Below, one piece after another: positions 9,486-21,169 of a stretch of DNA of 64,000 bases (positions are counted from its first letter, which is position 1; every line of letters begins with the position of its first letter). Below the pieces are notes generated by a model. That model saw only the letters and a program-made list of their open reading frames with translations, searched no databases and had not been told where the DNA came from. Position numbers and translations under genes: made by a program. Source of the DNA: Watersipora subatra (lineage: Eukaryota > Bryozoa > Gymnolaemata > Cheilostomatida > Watersiporidae). Where the stretch lies: NCBI RefSeq assembly GCF_963576615.1, contig NC_088712.1:32731655-32795654 (forward strand), given 5' to 3'.

Positions 9486-10358
9486 CCAAAGTACCAAAGA
9501 CATGGTTTTCAGATCTCATCAAATTCGGGAAGAATGTACTGAACAAAACTTGAACCTCAAGACAGTATTCATAGATTTTACAAAAGCCTTTAATACTGTT
9601 TCAACATACGGGCTCACAAAACACGGGCTAACAAACATGGGCTCACAAAATATGGAAAAAATCAGGATGAACAGTGAAAGTATCAGGATGAAATGCAAGC
9701 AGGAGTGGTTCAAGGTAAAGACTCGCCAAATGAGTTTGCGGTAACAAATGGAGTCAAGTCAGGCTGTGTCCTAGCTCCCACACTGTTGTCCATCCATCTG
9801 GCTGCTATGTTTCATGTAGCATTCAATGATGTACATAGCAAGTCTACATAAAAAGAAAACATAGCCTAAATATTTCCGACATCTGCCATTTTAAATCCAA
9901 ATCTCGAATTGCCAAGAACCTCATTTGAGAGATGCTATTTGCTAGCGACAGCGCATTGGCTGCTCATGCTGTCTCTGACATGCAGCTGCTTCTGGACAAC
10001 ATCACGAGAGCTGCATATCCGTTAAGCTTGAAAATTAATATCAAACAGAGTATGTACTAATTAAGCAAACTCTTTCTTTGCCCTCCTAAAGCGAGAGGCA
10101 TCTTCATCAACCAAGAATTACTGGTTAACCATTGGCACACTTCACCTACATGTACCTATGCAGCGCCGTACCTAAAACTTGTGGGATTGGAAAAGAGCTG
10201 CAAGCTTAGATCGGCAAAGCCTATACTGCCTTTTGCAAGCTTCAGCAGAGACTTGGAAAGAACAAGCCTGTTTCAATCAAGGTGAAGTATAAAGTGCATC
10301 AAGTTGTGGTTCTATCAACTCTCTTATATGGTGCAGAGACCTGGATGATTTATTTAGC

Positions 10359-11243
10359 TTAAAGGTTGACTTGCAACAAAATTCACATTACCGTTATTTG
10401 ATATGAAAAGATTCACCATGTCTTACTCTGTTGTGTTGTAGGTGCAAAATATGTGGAAAGGTGATTACAAGCTCTTAAAAGTTCAAAAACGAACAGAAAA
10501 TCGCAGTCACACGAGACTGCCGTAGTTTGGATTCCCTTTCCAAAACGGCTCAAATGTGATGTAGTTGTGAGAGATGGTTTCTGTTTACACTTTCTTGCAG
10601 CCTTATTCGTTGAAATATTTTCACAAATATACTTTGCGCATTCAATAAAACTATGTCTATTGCTCTTACGCGTCTGTTTTATCGTCATTGTGATGCTGTC
10701 ACTTTTAGCACTAATATCTTATAACTTACCGTAAAAAATCGTTAAACTTTCTAACCTTAGCTCGAAGGAGTATATATCATTGTCTGATAATCATGACGAG
10801 CCTGTTGGTTACTTGTGATAATCAAAAAGTGCTGCAAAAACTATTTGCGAAGTATTGGGTCACATGATCAGATTACGACTTGACGATTGAATAATGCTGA
10901 AACAAAACTGTAAAGTAGCGAGCATCTATATTTGATACGGGGTCTTTGGTAAAACCCAAAGTGTTTGTCATAAACTAGTACTACGATAAGTTTTATATTG
11001 AGCTTTTTATTGGCCTTTCAATTCACGTGAGAACATCACGTGACAAGACGATAACCAAATTTCGTGGTTACGTCATCGAAATAAAGAGATTCCAATCTAC
11101 GGCGGCTTTTCGTTTTTGAGCTTTTAAGAGCTTGTAATCCCATTTCCACATATTTGGCACTTACAACACAACAGAGTAAGACATGATGAATCTTTTGATA
11201 CCAAATAACTGTAATATGAATTTTGTCGCGAGTCAACCTTTAA
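10359..11243. mobile_element. fold-back MITE bounded by TTAA
   Basis: Ends read TTAAAGGTTGAC and GTCAACCTTTAA. Arms of roughly 170 bp (10359-10543 against 11078-11243) are reverse complements with modest divergence, for example AAAATTCACATTAC against AAAATTCATATTAC. About 530 bp lies between them. The TTAA at each boundary would suit a piggyBac-type target duplication, but TTAA is its own complement, so it could equally belong to the terminal repeat. A partial second copy lies at 29055-29196. No transposase is present. Confidence 0.65.
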
Positions 11244-12180
11244 AAAAAACTTTATGCAGTGATGATGAGACACTTGAGGGGCCTCATGAACATCAAGTAT
11301 AAGCCACATCCACAGACAGTCTTAGTCACCTCGACTGGGACTAACAGAAAGAAGCTGTAGAACATCAACTCACAATGCCTACCTCTTTTAATATACATGT
11401 AAATAGCTTTCATTCACTAAGCGTTTAATCCCATGACCAAAAACGAGCGAAGCGATTGGTTTGGGAGATTTATGATAAATGCACATGTGCACACAACTCC
11501 CGAAAAATTATCTGTTAATAGCCGTCACCAAACCCTTGTTACAAAATCTTATCAACAAATATAACTATTTTTCAGTAAAGTCGTTTAAGTATAATATTGA
11601 TACAAAATGCATATAAACCTATTTAAATATGTTACCGAGCCTTTGAAAGGTTATCGCAAATTCCTAAAACTAACCCATCTGATTGGATTATACATAGATA
11701 GACAGATTTATTTGGCCGAAAATCGTTATTAAAACTTGCTAATTCTCACTTTTATCAAAGTTAAGACCGGAAATTAAAACGTCGAGCGACAGAGAATAAA
11801 ACGGTTAAGTCGTGCGCATTTCATGAAAGAAATAACGTGCACATTTCACCAGTCTATAGCATTGCCGAAGGTTGCTGTAATTAACCTAGGAGTACTGAAA
11901 TCGTTTCATTTTTGTCGATATCAAAGTAACTGACATTTTGGAAACTTTTGAGTACTTTGGAATTCTAACTGATGTCCAACGCAGTGTAAGTAAAAGAAAT
12001 GACGATGATATTTTTTCTAACGGTTCTTATGAGATTATTACAATAATTAATTATAAGTTTGGATGACTACAGAACGATGACTACGTAGTACAGATTTTTT
12101 TTAAATCTAAATAAATATCACAACTTCGTGATATTGTTAGCTATGAAGTTTTGAAATGTAAACAAAACTGTGCATTAGTT
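11244..12180. other. anonymous DNA, no gene recognised
   Basis: No coding or transposon motif is supported. A phrase ATAGCTTTCATTCACTAAGCG (about 11402) recurs in variant form at 12505 and 12548 (ATAGCTCTGATTCACTAAGCG), so a low-copy dispersed repeat runs through this part. Confidence 0.4.
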
Positions 12181-12599
12181 TTATATTATTACTATATTAA
12201 TAATATTGGTTATTCTAATAATGTCACTGCATTTTACTTGTAATACTGGCCAATATTGCATTTCTCCTATTGCAGGGGGAGAGATAAAAACATATAATAT
12301 TTTCCTTTCATTATTGCTGTTTGTTGTATATAATAACACCCACACCCAGTAAATTACAGCTACCATTGCAGTTATCCTATTGCACTGCAGTGCCATTTGA
12401 CTGCTAATATTGATTTCCCAACCATCAATACCCTTTCTTTTTTCCAATATCACTTTGGTCATGGGCTGTATGACAGTGGAATTTCTAGTTTAATATATGT
12501 GTAGATAGCTCTCATTCACTTTGCGTATAATTTAATTTATGTGTAGATAGCTCTGATTCACTAAGCGTATAATTTATTTACCTTTATTTACCTATATAT

Positions 12600-15500
12600 A
12601 TGTACATGTATGTACACATAAAAAAATTGTTTCCTCACCCCGGATACTCCGTATGGGTGGTAAATCCTGCTATAACTCGGGTCTCCTACCCGAGATCTGG
12701 GAGTTTGAGCACTCGCCTCAAGATCTTAGCTGTTCCCAATAGCGCACTTTTCTGCAACTCACCTGAGTTGATTGCTGTTGGTATTTTGGCAAGCCATATT
12801 TTATGCGCCGGTGTTATTGGGCCCAGTGCCACAATGACTACTGGGATTACAGTTGTTCTTACATTCCAGCATTTTTCAATTTCTTCTCCAAGAGGGAGAT
12901 ATTTCTCTACCTTTTCTTTTTCTTTGCTGGCTATATTGTAGTCATTGGGTACTGTTATACCTATTATAGTAGCCCTTTTGTTCTCCTTGTCTACCACCAC
13001 TATATCTGGTTGGTTTGCCAGGACATGCTTGTCAGTTCGGATGTAGAAGTCCCAGAGGATTTTATCGCGGTCATTTTCATTTACCTTACCAGGAACTTCC
13101 CACCAGTGTTGTGGTTTATTAAGGCCATACTCATCATATAGACTTTTATACACAACACCTGCGACCTGATTATGCCGCTCAGTGTATGCGTTTCCTGCTA
13201 GCTGCTTAAATTCACTGATGATGTGTTGGATGGTCTCAGGTGCATCTTTGCACAGTCTGCATCTAGGACCGTCTCTAGTGTGATAGATTTTTTTTGGAGT
13301 TGCCTTGTTGGGAGCACTTGCTCTTGGGCTGCCATGATTGGCGACTCTGTATTGGCCGTTAGGTTTCCTTTGTTCAGCCACATATATGTCTGGTGAAGAT
13401 CGCCAACCTTAAATATTTGTTGGTGGTAAGCACCATGAAGAGGTTTCGTGTGCCAGTCAATTTCCTCATCATCAGGGCTTAGGTCCGTTGTAAGAGCAGC
13501 CGATTGAAATTCAGCTAGCAACTTATCTGAAGTGGCCATGGAGGCTGCATATGCTTTGATGCTTTGCTCCTCCTCTTTCACTGTCTACTTTACATTTTTG
13601 AGTCCCCTACCGCCATCTTTCCTATCGAGATACAATCTAGTAGTATCAGATTTTGGGTGGAGTGCTCCATGCATGGTCAGCAGTTTACAAGTTGCTATAT
13701 CTGTTTCTTTGATGGCTTTCTCAGTCCACTTTATTATGCCTGCTGGATATCTTATTACTGGCAGTGCGTAAGTATTTATTGCCATGACTTAGTTCTTGGT
13801 ATTGAACTGGCTCCGTAAGACCTCCCGAAGGCGTTTATCGTATTCGGTAATGGTTTTGTGACGTACCTCGGCTTCGTGGTTGATATTGCTTTGCATAATC
13901 CCCAAGTACTTGTACCCTTCTTCTATATCTTTGATGGTACCATTTGGCATTCTTAGGCCATCTGTGAGCATAGAATGGCCTTTCTTAAAAATTATCCTTC
14001 CACATTTTTCAATACTAAAAGTCATTCCGATGTCCTTGCTGTATACCTGAGTGAGGTGTATTAGCGAATCAATGTCCCTTTCTTTGTTAGCGTTCAGCTT
14101 GATGTAATCCATGTAGAAAAGGTGGTTTATCTTGGTGCCACTCTTAAACTGGTATCCATATTGAGTCTCGTCCAGCATATTGCTTAGAGGGTTTAAGCAT
14201 ATGCAGAAGAGCAGCGATGATAAGGAGTCACCTTGATAGATGCCTCGCTTAATTTTTACACTCGCCAGCTTTTTGCCATTAGCCTCCAGTTCCGTTTTCC
14301 ATTTGGTCACTGACATCTTGATGAATGCCACAAGAGCAGGGTGAACATTGTACATACTGAGGCACTCAAGTATCCAACTATAGGGAATTAAGTCATAGGC
14401 CTTTTTGTAGTCGAGCCAAGTCATGGCAAGATTGGTTTGCCTTCTCCTGCTTTCTTGATAGACCGTCCAATCCACCAGTAACTGATGTTTGGCTCCTCGG
14501 GTGTTGCGCCCAATTCCTTTCTGAGCACTGGTCATATAGTGACTCATGTGCTCTTCCAGTTTGTCTGCAACTATTCCTGAGAGCAGTTTCCAATTGGTGG
14601 GCAAGCACGTTATTGGTCGATAGTTTTTGGAAATCAGCCCCTGCTTTGGATCTTTTATCAGAAGTACAGTTCGTCCTTTGGTCAGCCATTCTGGATGGTC
14701 ACCTTGTTCTATTAGGCATTCCATCTGCTTAGCCATTCTAGTGTGAAGTGATGTCAATTTCTTTTACCAGAAGGCTTGAATCATGTCATGGCCAGGTGCT
14801 GCCCAGTTCTTCATATGCTGCACTCTGCACTTGACGTCCTCTTCGCTGATGGTGAGTCCCTGCTGAGCCACAGTGTGTTGATGGCTCTCTTTAAGCCTTT
14901 TCAGCCAATTTGCAGTGGTGTTATGAGTAGTCTCTTTCTCCCAGATGTCCCTCCAGAACTTTGAAGTGCTAGATCAGGGAGGCTAAGACATTGGCCTCTG
15001 CAGTTCACCTTTGAACTGGGAATACACTCTAGATGGATTATTGATGGACAGTTTGTTCATTTTCTTGTTATCCCACTCTATGGTGTACCGCTTCAATCGC
15101 GCCGAGAATGCACTAGCTGCTGTTTGGCAGATTCTAGAGCTTCTATTGTGGCTTCCCTTTTTGGACACTCCAAACTGTGGTTAGATCTCTCACTGAGCCT
15201 ACTAACTTTCTACTAACTAAGAATTACTAATTACTACTAACTAAGAATGGAATGGCTTGAAGCCTTGTTGGCAGTGGCTTAATACCCATCTCCTCCAAGA
15301 TGACGGTTGCTGTACTGTAGATTAGGGCATTAGTCTCACTGATTGATCCAGTTGAGATCGACTCCAGTGCCAAGTTAATGTCTTTTAACAGCAGCTGGCA
15401 TCTTGTTGATGATATTTTCTGCAAGCTCTTTCACCCTTGGGTCAAGGTCCAAGTGCATGTTTTATTCAACCCGTGAGTCAACACATGATCGTGTATGTGT

Positions 15501-15784
15501 GACAGTATGTGACAGTGTGTATTGATATGCAATCCTCGTTGGTTCTAGGTTACCTGGGTGAACTGTTCCCTAATTTCATCTACCTCAAGTTCCAATATGA
15601 GGTGCCGCTTGATTATGTTACTCTTCTGAGCTCCTCTGGTTAGCATGCTTATCCACAGTTGACGCATACTTTCCATGTTGCCCCACTTTTGAGGTTCACT
15701 CATAAAGTAGCACTGCATGAGGTCCGCGTTATCAGTCTGAGTCCAATTCATCCGTTTTGAACCAGTAGCCCATTTTTGTAAGAA
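12600..15784 (-). pseudogene. decayed LINE with restriction-like endonuclease (R2/R4-like)
   Basis: Read on the minus strand, the element starts near 15784 with an N-terminal region. Around 14770-14970 it has the linker KNWAAPGHDMIQAFW that precedes the RT domain in this group. RT lies at 13789-14757, with ARGAK near the template-binding region, LDYKKAYD and GIYQGDSLS. The catalytic site reads FYMDYIK, so the second Asp of YMDD is Tyr. Further downstream is a zinc knuckle CRLC-X7-H, whose last Cys has become Phe, followed by a PD-(D/E)xK-like segment [13 protein letters not shown]. The frame is broken at least at about 14766 (stop), 13787, 13583 and 13380. The C-terminal nuclease and RT motifs place it with the R2/R4/NeSL group. 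The 3' end abuts TA-rich DNA at about 12580-12620. Dead copy. Confidence 0.85.
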
Positions 15785-16034
15785 TGGAATGTAAGAACAA
15801 CTGTAATCCCAGTAGTAATGGGGGCACTGGGTGCAATAACACCGGCGCATAAAATGTGGCTTGCCCAAATACCAACAACAATCAACTCAGGTGAGTTGCA
15901 GAAAAGTGCGCTATTGGGAACAGCCAAGATCTTGAGGCGAGTGCTCAAACTCCCAGGTCTCTGGTAGGAGACCCGAGTTAGAGCAGAATTTACCACCCAT
16001 ACGGGGTATCCGGGGTGAGGAAACAATTTTTTTA
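15785..16034 (+). pseudogene. 3'-end fragment of the same LINE, opposite strand
   Basis: About 250 bp match the last part of the copy at 55720-55965: GTAAGAACAACTGTAATCCC, then the 3' untranslated segment ending GAGGAAACAATTTTT, then a (TA)n tract. It lies head-to-head with the minus-strand copy, joined at about 15784/15785. Severely 5'-truncated; no function expected. Confidence 0.85.
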
Positions 16035-16084
16035 TATATATATATATATATACATTCAACTAGTATATATATACTAGTTGAATG
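16035..16084. repeat. (TA)n tract and 32-bp palindrome
   Basis: A (TA)n run directly follows the LINE 3' end. Next is the palindrome CATTCAACTAGTATAT with its complement ATATACTAGTTGAATG (16053-16084), with no spacer. DNA after it (16085-16130, AAGTAATAAAAAAGTTTTTG) resembles the left end of the MITE at 56560. Confidence 0.8.
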
Positions 16085-16302
16085 CGTAGTGTTGCATAAG
16101 TAATAAAAAAGTTTTTGCTTAGAAAGTTTAGTTTTGATCAATATATACACCAATTACCGTTTAAATTTTTAAATGGAAGTGTTTGTTTATTCTGTGTACT
16201 GTGTTTATTTCTGATTAATTCATCCTGTACTGGCTGTGGTGTCTACTACAAATCTATACTAATTGCAATAGTTATATTGGCCATGTGAGTTCTGTGCTAA
16301 AA

Positions 16303-16591
16303 TGTGCTGTACACTATATGACTTTAATGTACCACTGCGAGTGAAGAAGTGAGTGCCTACTCATACCATAATCTCAAACAAGACAAGAAAGACAAAAGGG
16401 ACACAGCCAATGACATAAGAGTAAGGCTTACTGCCAGTAATGAACACATAACAAGGCAAACCACAATTATGTAATAATGTCCTGCCACAAGCGCTAAGCA
16501 GCTATTCATGAACACATAACAAGGGCAAACCACAATTATGTAACAATGCCCGCTACAAGCGCAAGCTGTATGTCATGATTCTCTTCTCTCA
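16303..16591 (-). repeat. 3' LTR of second LTR retrotransposon
   Basis: A 289-bp near-identical direct repeat of 20310-20599, beginning TGTGCTGTACAC and ending CTCTCA. Differences seen are one indel (GCCCGC against GCCCCGC) and a few substitutions. On the minus strand it reads TGAGAG...GCACA. A purine-rich stretch CAGGGGGAGCTAAGG lies just upstream on the minus strand. No matching target duplication was found outside the pair. Confidence 0.88.
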
Positions 16592-16730
16592 CCTTAGCTC
16601 CCCCTGATCCTATAGATCACAAAACCCTTTTTTTCTTTTACTCTACGTAAAAATCTGCTAGCCACTTTGGCGTCTTACGATTTCGTGTTTCACTACTAGA
16701 ATTCGTGTTTTCTACTGGTGACTGTGTTAT

Positions 16731-18653
16731 CTACCACCGATACTGGGGGTGACTATTACTGCATATGGCCAAATCATTATGCCTTTCAACATCTGCCAAA
16801 TCTGCTTCTACACATTCATCATTTTGGATATTCTCAATTTCCCTGCTATCGTCGTCCTCACTTTCTTTGCAAGCCTGACGCAGATCTGCAACATGACAAG
16901 TCATCTTGTCAACTGCCACAGCAGTGTTTGATACTAGTATAGTCACTGCACCTAACTTCCATACAGATGTGCACTTTACAGTTGCTGGCTTGACATATAC
17001 CTGATCACCTACTCTGAATGGGTTACAGGTCATGTCTCGCTGTCGTTGCATACCATCTCCCTCTCCAACTAATCTATGCAGCCTAGGCACATATGCATAC
17101 AACTTCTTTGCCGGCACCACTCCTTCAGCATTAGGTGAATTGTTGTAGTAAAAAACCATGTCACTGATACTACCACCCGAGCGTGCAGCCATACGTTTGA
17201 TTGTCCTGTAGATTCTCTCAACTATTGCAATATCATATGCACGATATGCACAACTATATATGTGTTCTACTCTCCATGTCTGCAACAATGACTCAAAACG
17301 CTTGCCACAAAAGCAGGGTCCATTGTCTGAAAGCACTTCGACAGGAGGCCCTCTTTCTCTAAACACTCGAGCTAGCTGTAGTGTCACTGCATCTGCTGTT
17401 TCATTTTGCAGTCTTACCCATATTGAAAATCTGCTTGGACCACAATCTATAATAGTTAGGTATGGTACATTTCTGTAGTGACATATATCTGTAGCAAGCC
17501 GTTCCCAAACTCCTACCTCCAAATTTCCCTTAGTCAATCGCATGGGGGCAGGATCCACCCTTTGACATGCTGGGCAATTTTCAACAGTGTTTTTTACAGC
17601 CTTCCTGCTCACGCGTTTACCTAACCTATGCTCAGCAACATACAATGTTCTGTCGATCCCAAAATGGTGCAGGTCATGGGTTTTCCTCACATCGTCATAA
17701 CTAGCGGCATTATCCACTACTGCTACATTGGCCATTTTAGTAGTATTCACTAACCATTTCTGCCTCACCCTGGTTAAAACATCAGCTTTGTTGCTAGATG
17801 AGTTAACCAATTTGATGGTTAACTCCACCTCACACTCATCAATCAGCTGTGCAATTAGCCCCAACCTACGCCTCACTATCATTTCGCACAACCCGCTAAC
17901 CTTCGGTTGATGACTATCTGTTATAACAGACTGCACCCATGCATAAACTGATTTGGAATCGGTTACTACAATTAATCTTTTTAGGTTCCATTTCATGGCC
18001 AAATTTAATCCCTTTACCACAGCATCCAATTCTGCTACATTTATGTGTGCTCTATCATCCTCTTTCCTTAACCAAGACGCATCCTCAACCACAACATCAC
18101 CTACTTCTAAACAAACCCCAACAGCAATGCTACTAGCATCACACCAAACTGTTTCATGGCCACAGCCTGGCACCGTCCATACACCTCCGACGGGATCATG
18201 TTCCTCTATGTATTTCAATGTCTCATGAAGCATCCCTACCACATCATTTGGTATGTCGCTATCCCACTCAACTACATTTGCTAACCGCTTCATATAACTG
18301 CATGACACGCGTAGCCAGCCCGCTACTGGATAATGCCTGATTAGCTTGCCACAAACAGAAAGCAGCTCTCGTTTTGTAACTTTAGTGCCCACTGCTGGCA
18401 AGGCTCCATCTCTCGACCATCTCACTTCAGCACCATTTGTAGTCACCCTTAACCCTAATACCCGTGCATCAGACAATGGTACAGGTTCCTTTGTGACTAA
18501 CCCAAAACTTGACAAATGATGCTGCACTCGCTTTGCAGACACAACAGCCTCATTGACAAAAATGTCGTCGACATAGTGATCAGTACCTTTGGCCACAATT
18601 TCGTCTAACGCTAAAACTTTTTGTAGTATAACTGACATAATTTTTGAATCCAC
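16731..18653 (-). pseudogene. LTR-retrotransposon Pol, RT C-terminus to integrase
   Basis: A 640-codon frame starts inside the reverse transcriptase. The catalytic YVDD lies near residue 27. RNase H follows with VWCDASS (about 168) and VTDSKSVY (about 230). The integrase zinc finger H-H-C-C (HDLHHFG...CPAC) is near 328-363. The catalytic core has TDICHY, LSDNGP and a final Glu in VERIY. The N-terminal RT part lies further upstream, cut off by a nonsense codon at about 18654-18656 in the MGFG region. PR-RT-RH-IN order excludes Copia. I cannot choose confidently between a divergent Ty3/Gypsy lineage and BEL/Pao. The frame here is long and only mildly decayed. Confidence 0.8.
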
Positions 18654-18875
18654 ATTTTACCCAAACCCCATTCGAGTCATGACATACAACTTACCCTTGT
18701 AGTTCACAGTCTGAAACCTATGGAGGTCTCCATGTACATGTAACTGCAGGTAAGCTTTCTTTAAATCCAAAACACATGCATTGTCACCAAGTTTACGCCA
18801 AGTCCTTAGTTTATCCTGGCACAGTGCGACATCACACTCTGGATGATTGCTAATGTAACTGTTTAATTCTTTGCT

Positions 18876-19565
18876 CTAGTCCATCACAGGGCGAACTTTG
18901 GCTGGTTTGTTTGGCTGGGCGGCAGCCATTAGTGGTATGACTCCTGTTACCTTTCCATGTAATTTCTCATTGTGAGGCTGTAGCCATCCATTGTTAATCC
19001 ATTGTTCTACTTCTAGCTTGTACGCCTTCCGTTTGTCTTCAGCGACGCGATACTCGGCACAATTGTTTTGCAACACAGGCTCTTTTGCTAACCACTTCCA
19101 GCTTACTGTCCACTTTGAGCCATCGAAGGCAGCGTTAAAGTCTTTGTCGTCGATTACTACTGTTTCCTTTTCGTTCATAAGTAACTTTTGTTGATTTTCA
19201 ACTACTCCAACATTGATCACTTCGGTAGATGCCATAAAACTCACATCACAGCTTTGGGAGACCACCATGCCACCAAGTCTTATAATGGCATCCATACTGA
19301 GAATCATAGAACAGCCACACACCAAATACGGCGCCACGAGACACTTTAGCTCAATTGTTTGACCCTCGGCTGTCACTTGTAATAATGCTTCTCCTGCACA
19401 TTTACCAACATGTCCGTTTAGCATAGTCACTAGCTGAGGTGGCCTTTGCAATTGTAACCCTAGTCGGCGAATCAAATCTTGGCGTATAACAGACTGTTCA
19501 CATCCGCTATCAACTAATGCCACATTGTCATGTCCTTGAATTTTAAAAGATTTGAATGGTAACAT
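18876..19565 (-). pseudogene. LTR-retrotransposon protease and start of RT
   Basis: A retropepsin-like segment has the active-site phrase VDSGCEQS near residue 18, DSG in place of the common DTG. The RT entry phrase KVRPVMD then ends abruptly at a TAG at 18876-18878. Translation past that stop continues with recognisable RT text (LDLKKAYLQLHVH, about 18750-18790), so the TAG is a nonsense mutation and not a natural end. The frame differs from the upstream gag, whose stop lies only a few bases before this ATG. That could be a natural frame change between Gag and Pol. Confidence 0.8.
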
Positions 19566-19570
19566 TCTGC

Positions 19571-20284
19571 TTATTTTAGGGCAGGGGGAGCATTCAGCAA
19601 TGATACTCCCCCTTTGTCGTTTCCCTGTTCTTGTTTACAGTGTCGGCTGATGTGACCAAATTGCTGGCATCTGTAACATTGAACTTGCCGCCTTGCATTG
19701 TTGCGGTTGCTTGCACCACCCTGGCGATAGGTATGCCCAACCTTAGAACATCTGTAGCAAGTACTGTCCTTCTTTGTATAGCCAATAGCACAAAAACCAG
19801 CATCTGTTGCTCTGCTGGACATCATCATTCTCGCTCGGCTAACCAGATCCGTCAAGCTTAGCTTGTCCACAGATGCTACAGATTTTAGCTGGGTAGTTAT
19901 TTCATCGGGTAGCCCAGCAACAAAAGTGTATTTTAAGAGCGGTTCCGGTTCTGTCTGGCCAATTAAAGCCACTAACCTTCGTAAATCTGCCAAGTACACA
20001 TCCACAGTTTCCCCACCGACCAATGTCCGTGTTCGTAACTGTTCGTATGCACTAAATTCTTGGAGTAGCTCTTCTTTTAGCTTCGTATAATTGCCTTTAG
20101 TACTGTCATCTAGCTGTTTATAGACAGCAAATGCTGATCCGGAAAGAAATAACGGCAAGAATGATACCAAATCCTCTACTTTTTGGAGCTTTGCTATCAA
20201 CTCGAGTTCATCGCACCACTCTCTAAAGTCCCCACTAGTTTTATCTTCATAACGCTGTACTAAATCTGAAAGCTTCACTGTCAT
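19571..20284 (-). CDS. Gag-like protein of second LTR retrotransposon
   Basis: A 237-residue open frame starts 26 bases inside the 5' LTR. A retrotransposon-gag capsid-like region spans about 1-150 (FREWCDEL, FAVYKQL, FSAYEQLRTRTL). Two zinc knuckles follow: CYRCSKVGH, whose final Cys is lost because the motif continues TYRQGG, and an intact CYRCQQFGHISRHC near 200-213. Gag would package the element RNA. The frame itself is intact although the downstream pol is broken, so the product could still be made if the LTR is transcribed. Confidence 0.82.
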   Translation of the reverse strand: MTVKLSDLVQRYEDKTSGDFREWCDELELIAKLQKVEDLVSFLPLFLSGSAFAVYKQLDDSTKGNYTKLKEELLQEFSAYEQLRTRTLVGGETVDVYLADLRRLVALIGQTEPEPLLKYTFVAGLPDEITTQLKSVASVDKLSLTDLVSRARMMMSSRATDAGFCAIGYTKKDSTCYRCSKVGHTYRQGGASNRNNARRQVQCYRCQQFGHISRHCKQEQGNDKGGVSLLNAPPALK

Positions 20285-20309
20285 AATGCCGAAATAGCTT
20301 GAGCTGAAA

Positions 20310-20599
20310 TGTGCTGTACACTATATGACTTTAATGTACCACTGCGAGTGAAGAAGTGAGCGCCTACTCATACCATAATCTCAAACAAGACAAGAAAGAC
20401 AAAAGGGACACAGCCAATGACATAAGAGTAAGGCTTACTGCCAGTAATGAACACATAACAAGGCAAACCACAATTATGTAATAATGTCCTGCCACAAGCG
20501 CTAAGCAGCTATTCATGAACACATAACAAGGGCAAACCACAATTATGTAACAATGCCCCGCTACAAGCGCAAGCTGTATGTCATGACTCTCTTCTCTCA
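20310..20599 (-). repeat. 5' LTR of second LTR retrotransposon
   Basis: The 290-bp partner of 16303-16591. Outward flanking bases (CCACA) do not match those left of the other LTR (TAAAA). The element may have lost its target duplication by mutation, or may come from recombination between copies. Confidence 0.88.
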
Positions 20600-20639
20600 C
20601 CACAAGTTCAAGCATTTTTCTAAATTGTCAATATAATCT

Positions 20640-20935
20640 GCATCAGACTGTTAACTTTGTACATGCATGTTGCATAATCGTTGAATAGCTAATGTTGCAT
20701 TGCGCAATAGTTAAATTGCTGACGTAATAATGCGCAATCCATGGTTGAGTCATACTATTTCTTTATTGACACAGTTCACTCACTCAGTTATTACGAAATA
20801 TTCTATTTTTAGCAACTGACTAATAATGCTGTTTTTTCTGGAAATTACTGGAATAGTGTTTTTAGTATATAAAGACTGACATGCCGCTGGCTTTGTACAT
20901 TCATTATTTACTTGCAATAAAGGCAACATCTAGTG
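20640..20935 (+). promoter_or_regulatory. possible solo LTR or Pol II promoter fragment
   Basis: AT-rich DNA with TATATAAAG at about 20867 and, about 55 bp later, AATAAAG. This spacing is typical of the U3-R part of an LTR. No partner LTR was found in the window and the borders are unclear. It may belong to the mag-like gag relic further right. Confidence 0.3.
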
Positions 20936-21169
20936 AAAAGTTTGAATCTTCTCTTGATAGACCCACACAAGGGGTCGTATATAAGAACTCGGGGTGTCAC
21001 CACATCTACTGTGTGACATAAATGTATGGGCACATATGTTTTTTTCTGGAATGGCTTCAAGTATAACGTTAGCTAAAGTGGTAAGTGTGAAGCTATGAAA
21101 GTGTGACAAATGTAGTAAGTATGTATGTGCACCACTCATTCTATGGTATATCCAGATGGACAGCATAAT

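Larger units (their letters stand above)
9216..10358 (+). pseudogene. decayed LINE reverse transcriptase
   Basis: Scattered frames on the plus strand keep recognisable non-LTR reverse-transcriptase pieces. VFIDFTKAFNTVS (about 9560-9600) resembles the usual FIDLTKAFDTV motif. SGCVLAPTLLS lies near 9760-9790. MLFASDSAL (about 9930-9955) stands where the catalytic ADD motif belongs, with the first Asp changed to Ser. LKINIKQS follows near 10030, and a segment ending STLLYGAETW lies at about 10315-10345. Stops and frameshifts separate the pieces, and the 5' part is duplicated (offset 263 bp). The order and motifs fit a CR1/Jockey/I-like LINE, but the clade is uncertain. It cannot encode an active enzyme. 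Confidence 0.7.

Noticed and set aside
11244..12600. Possible host gene between the fold-back element and the LINE
   Set aside because: No frame with recognisable domains or paired splice sites could be assembled on either strand.
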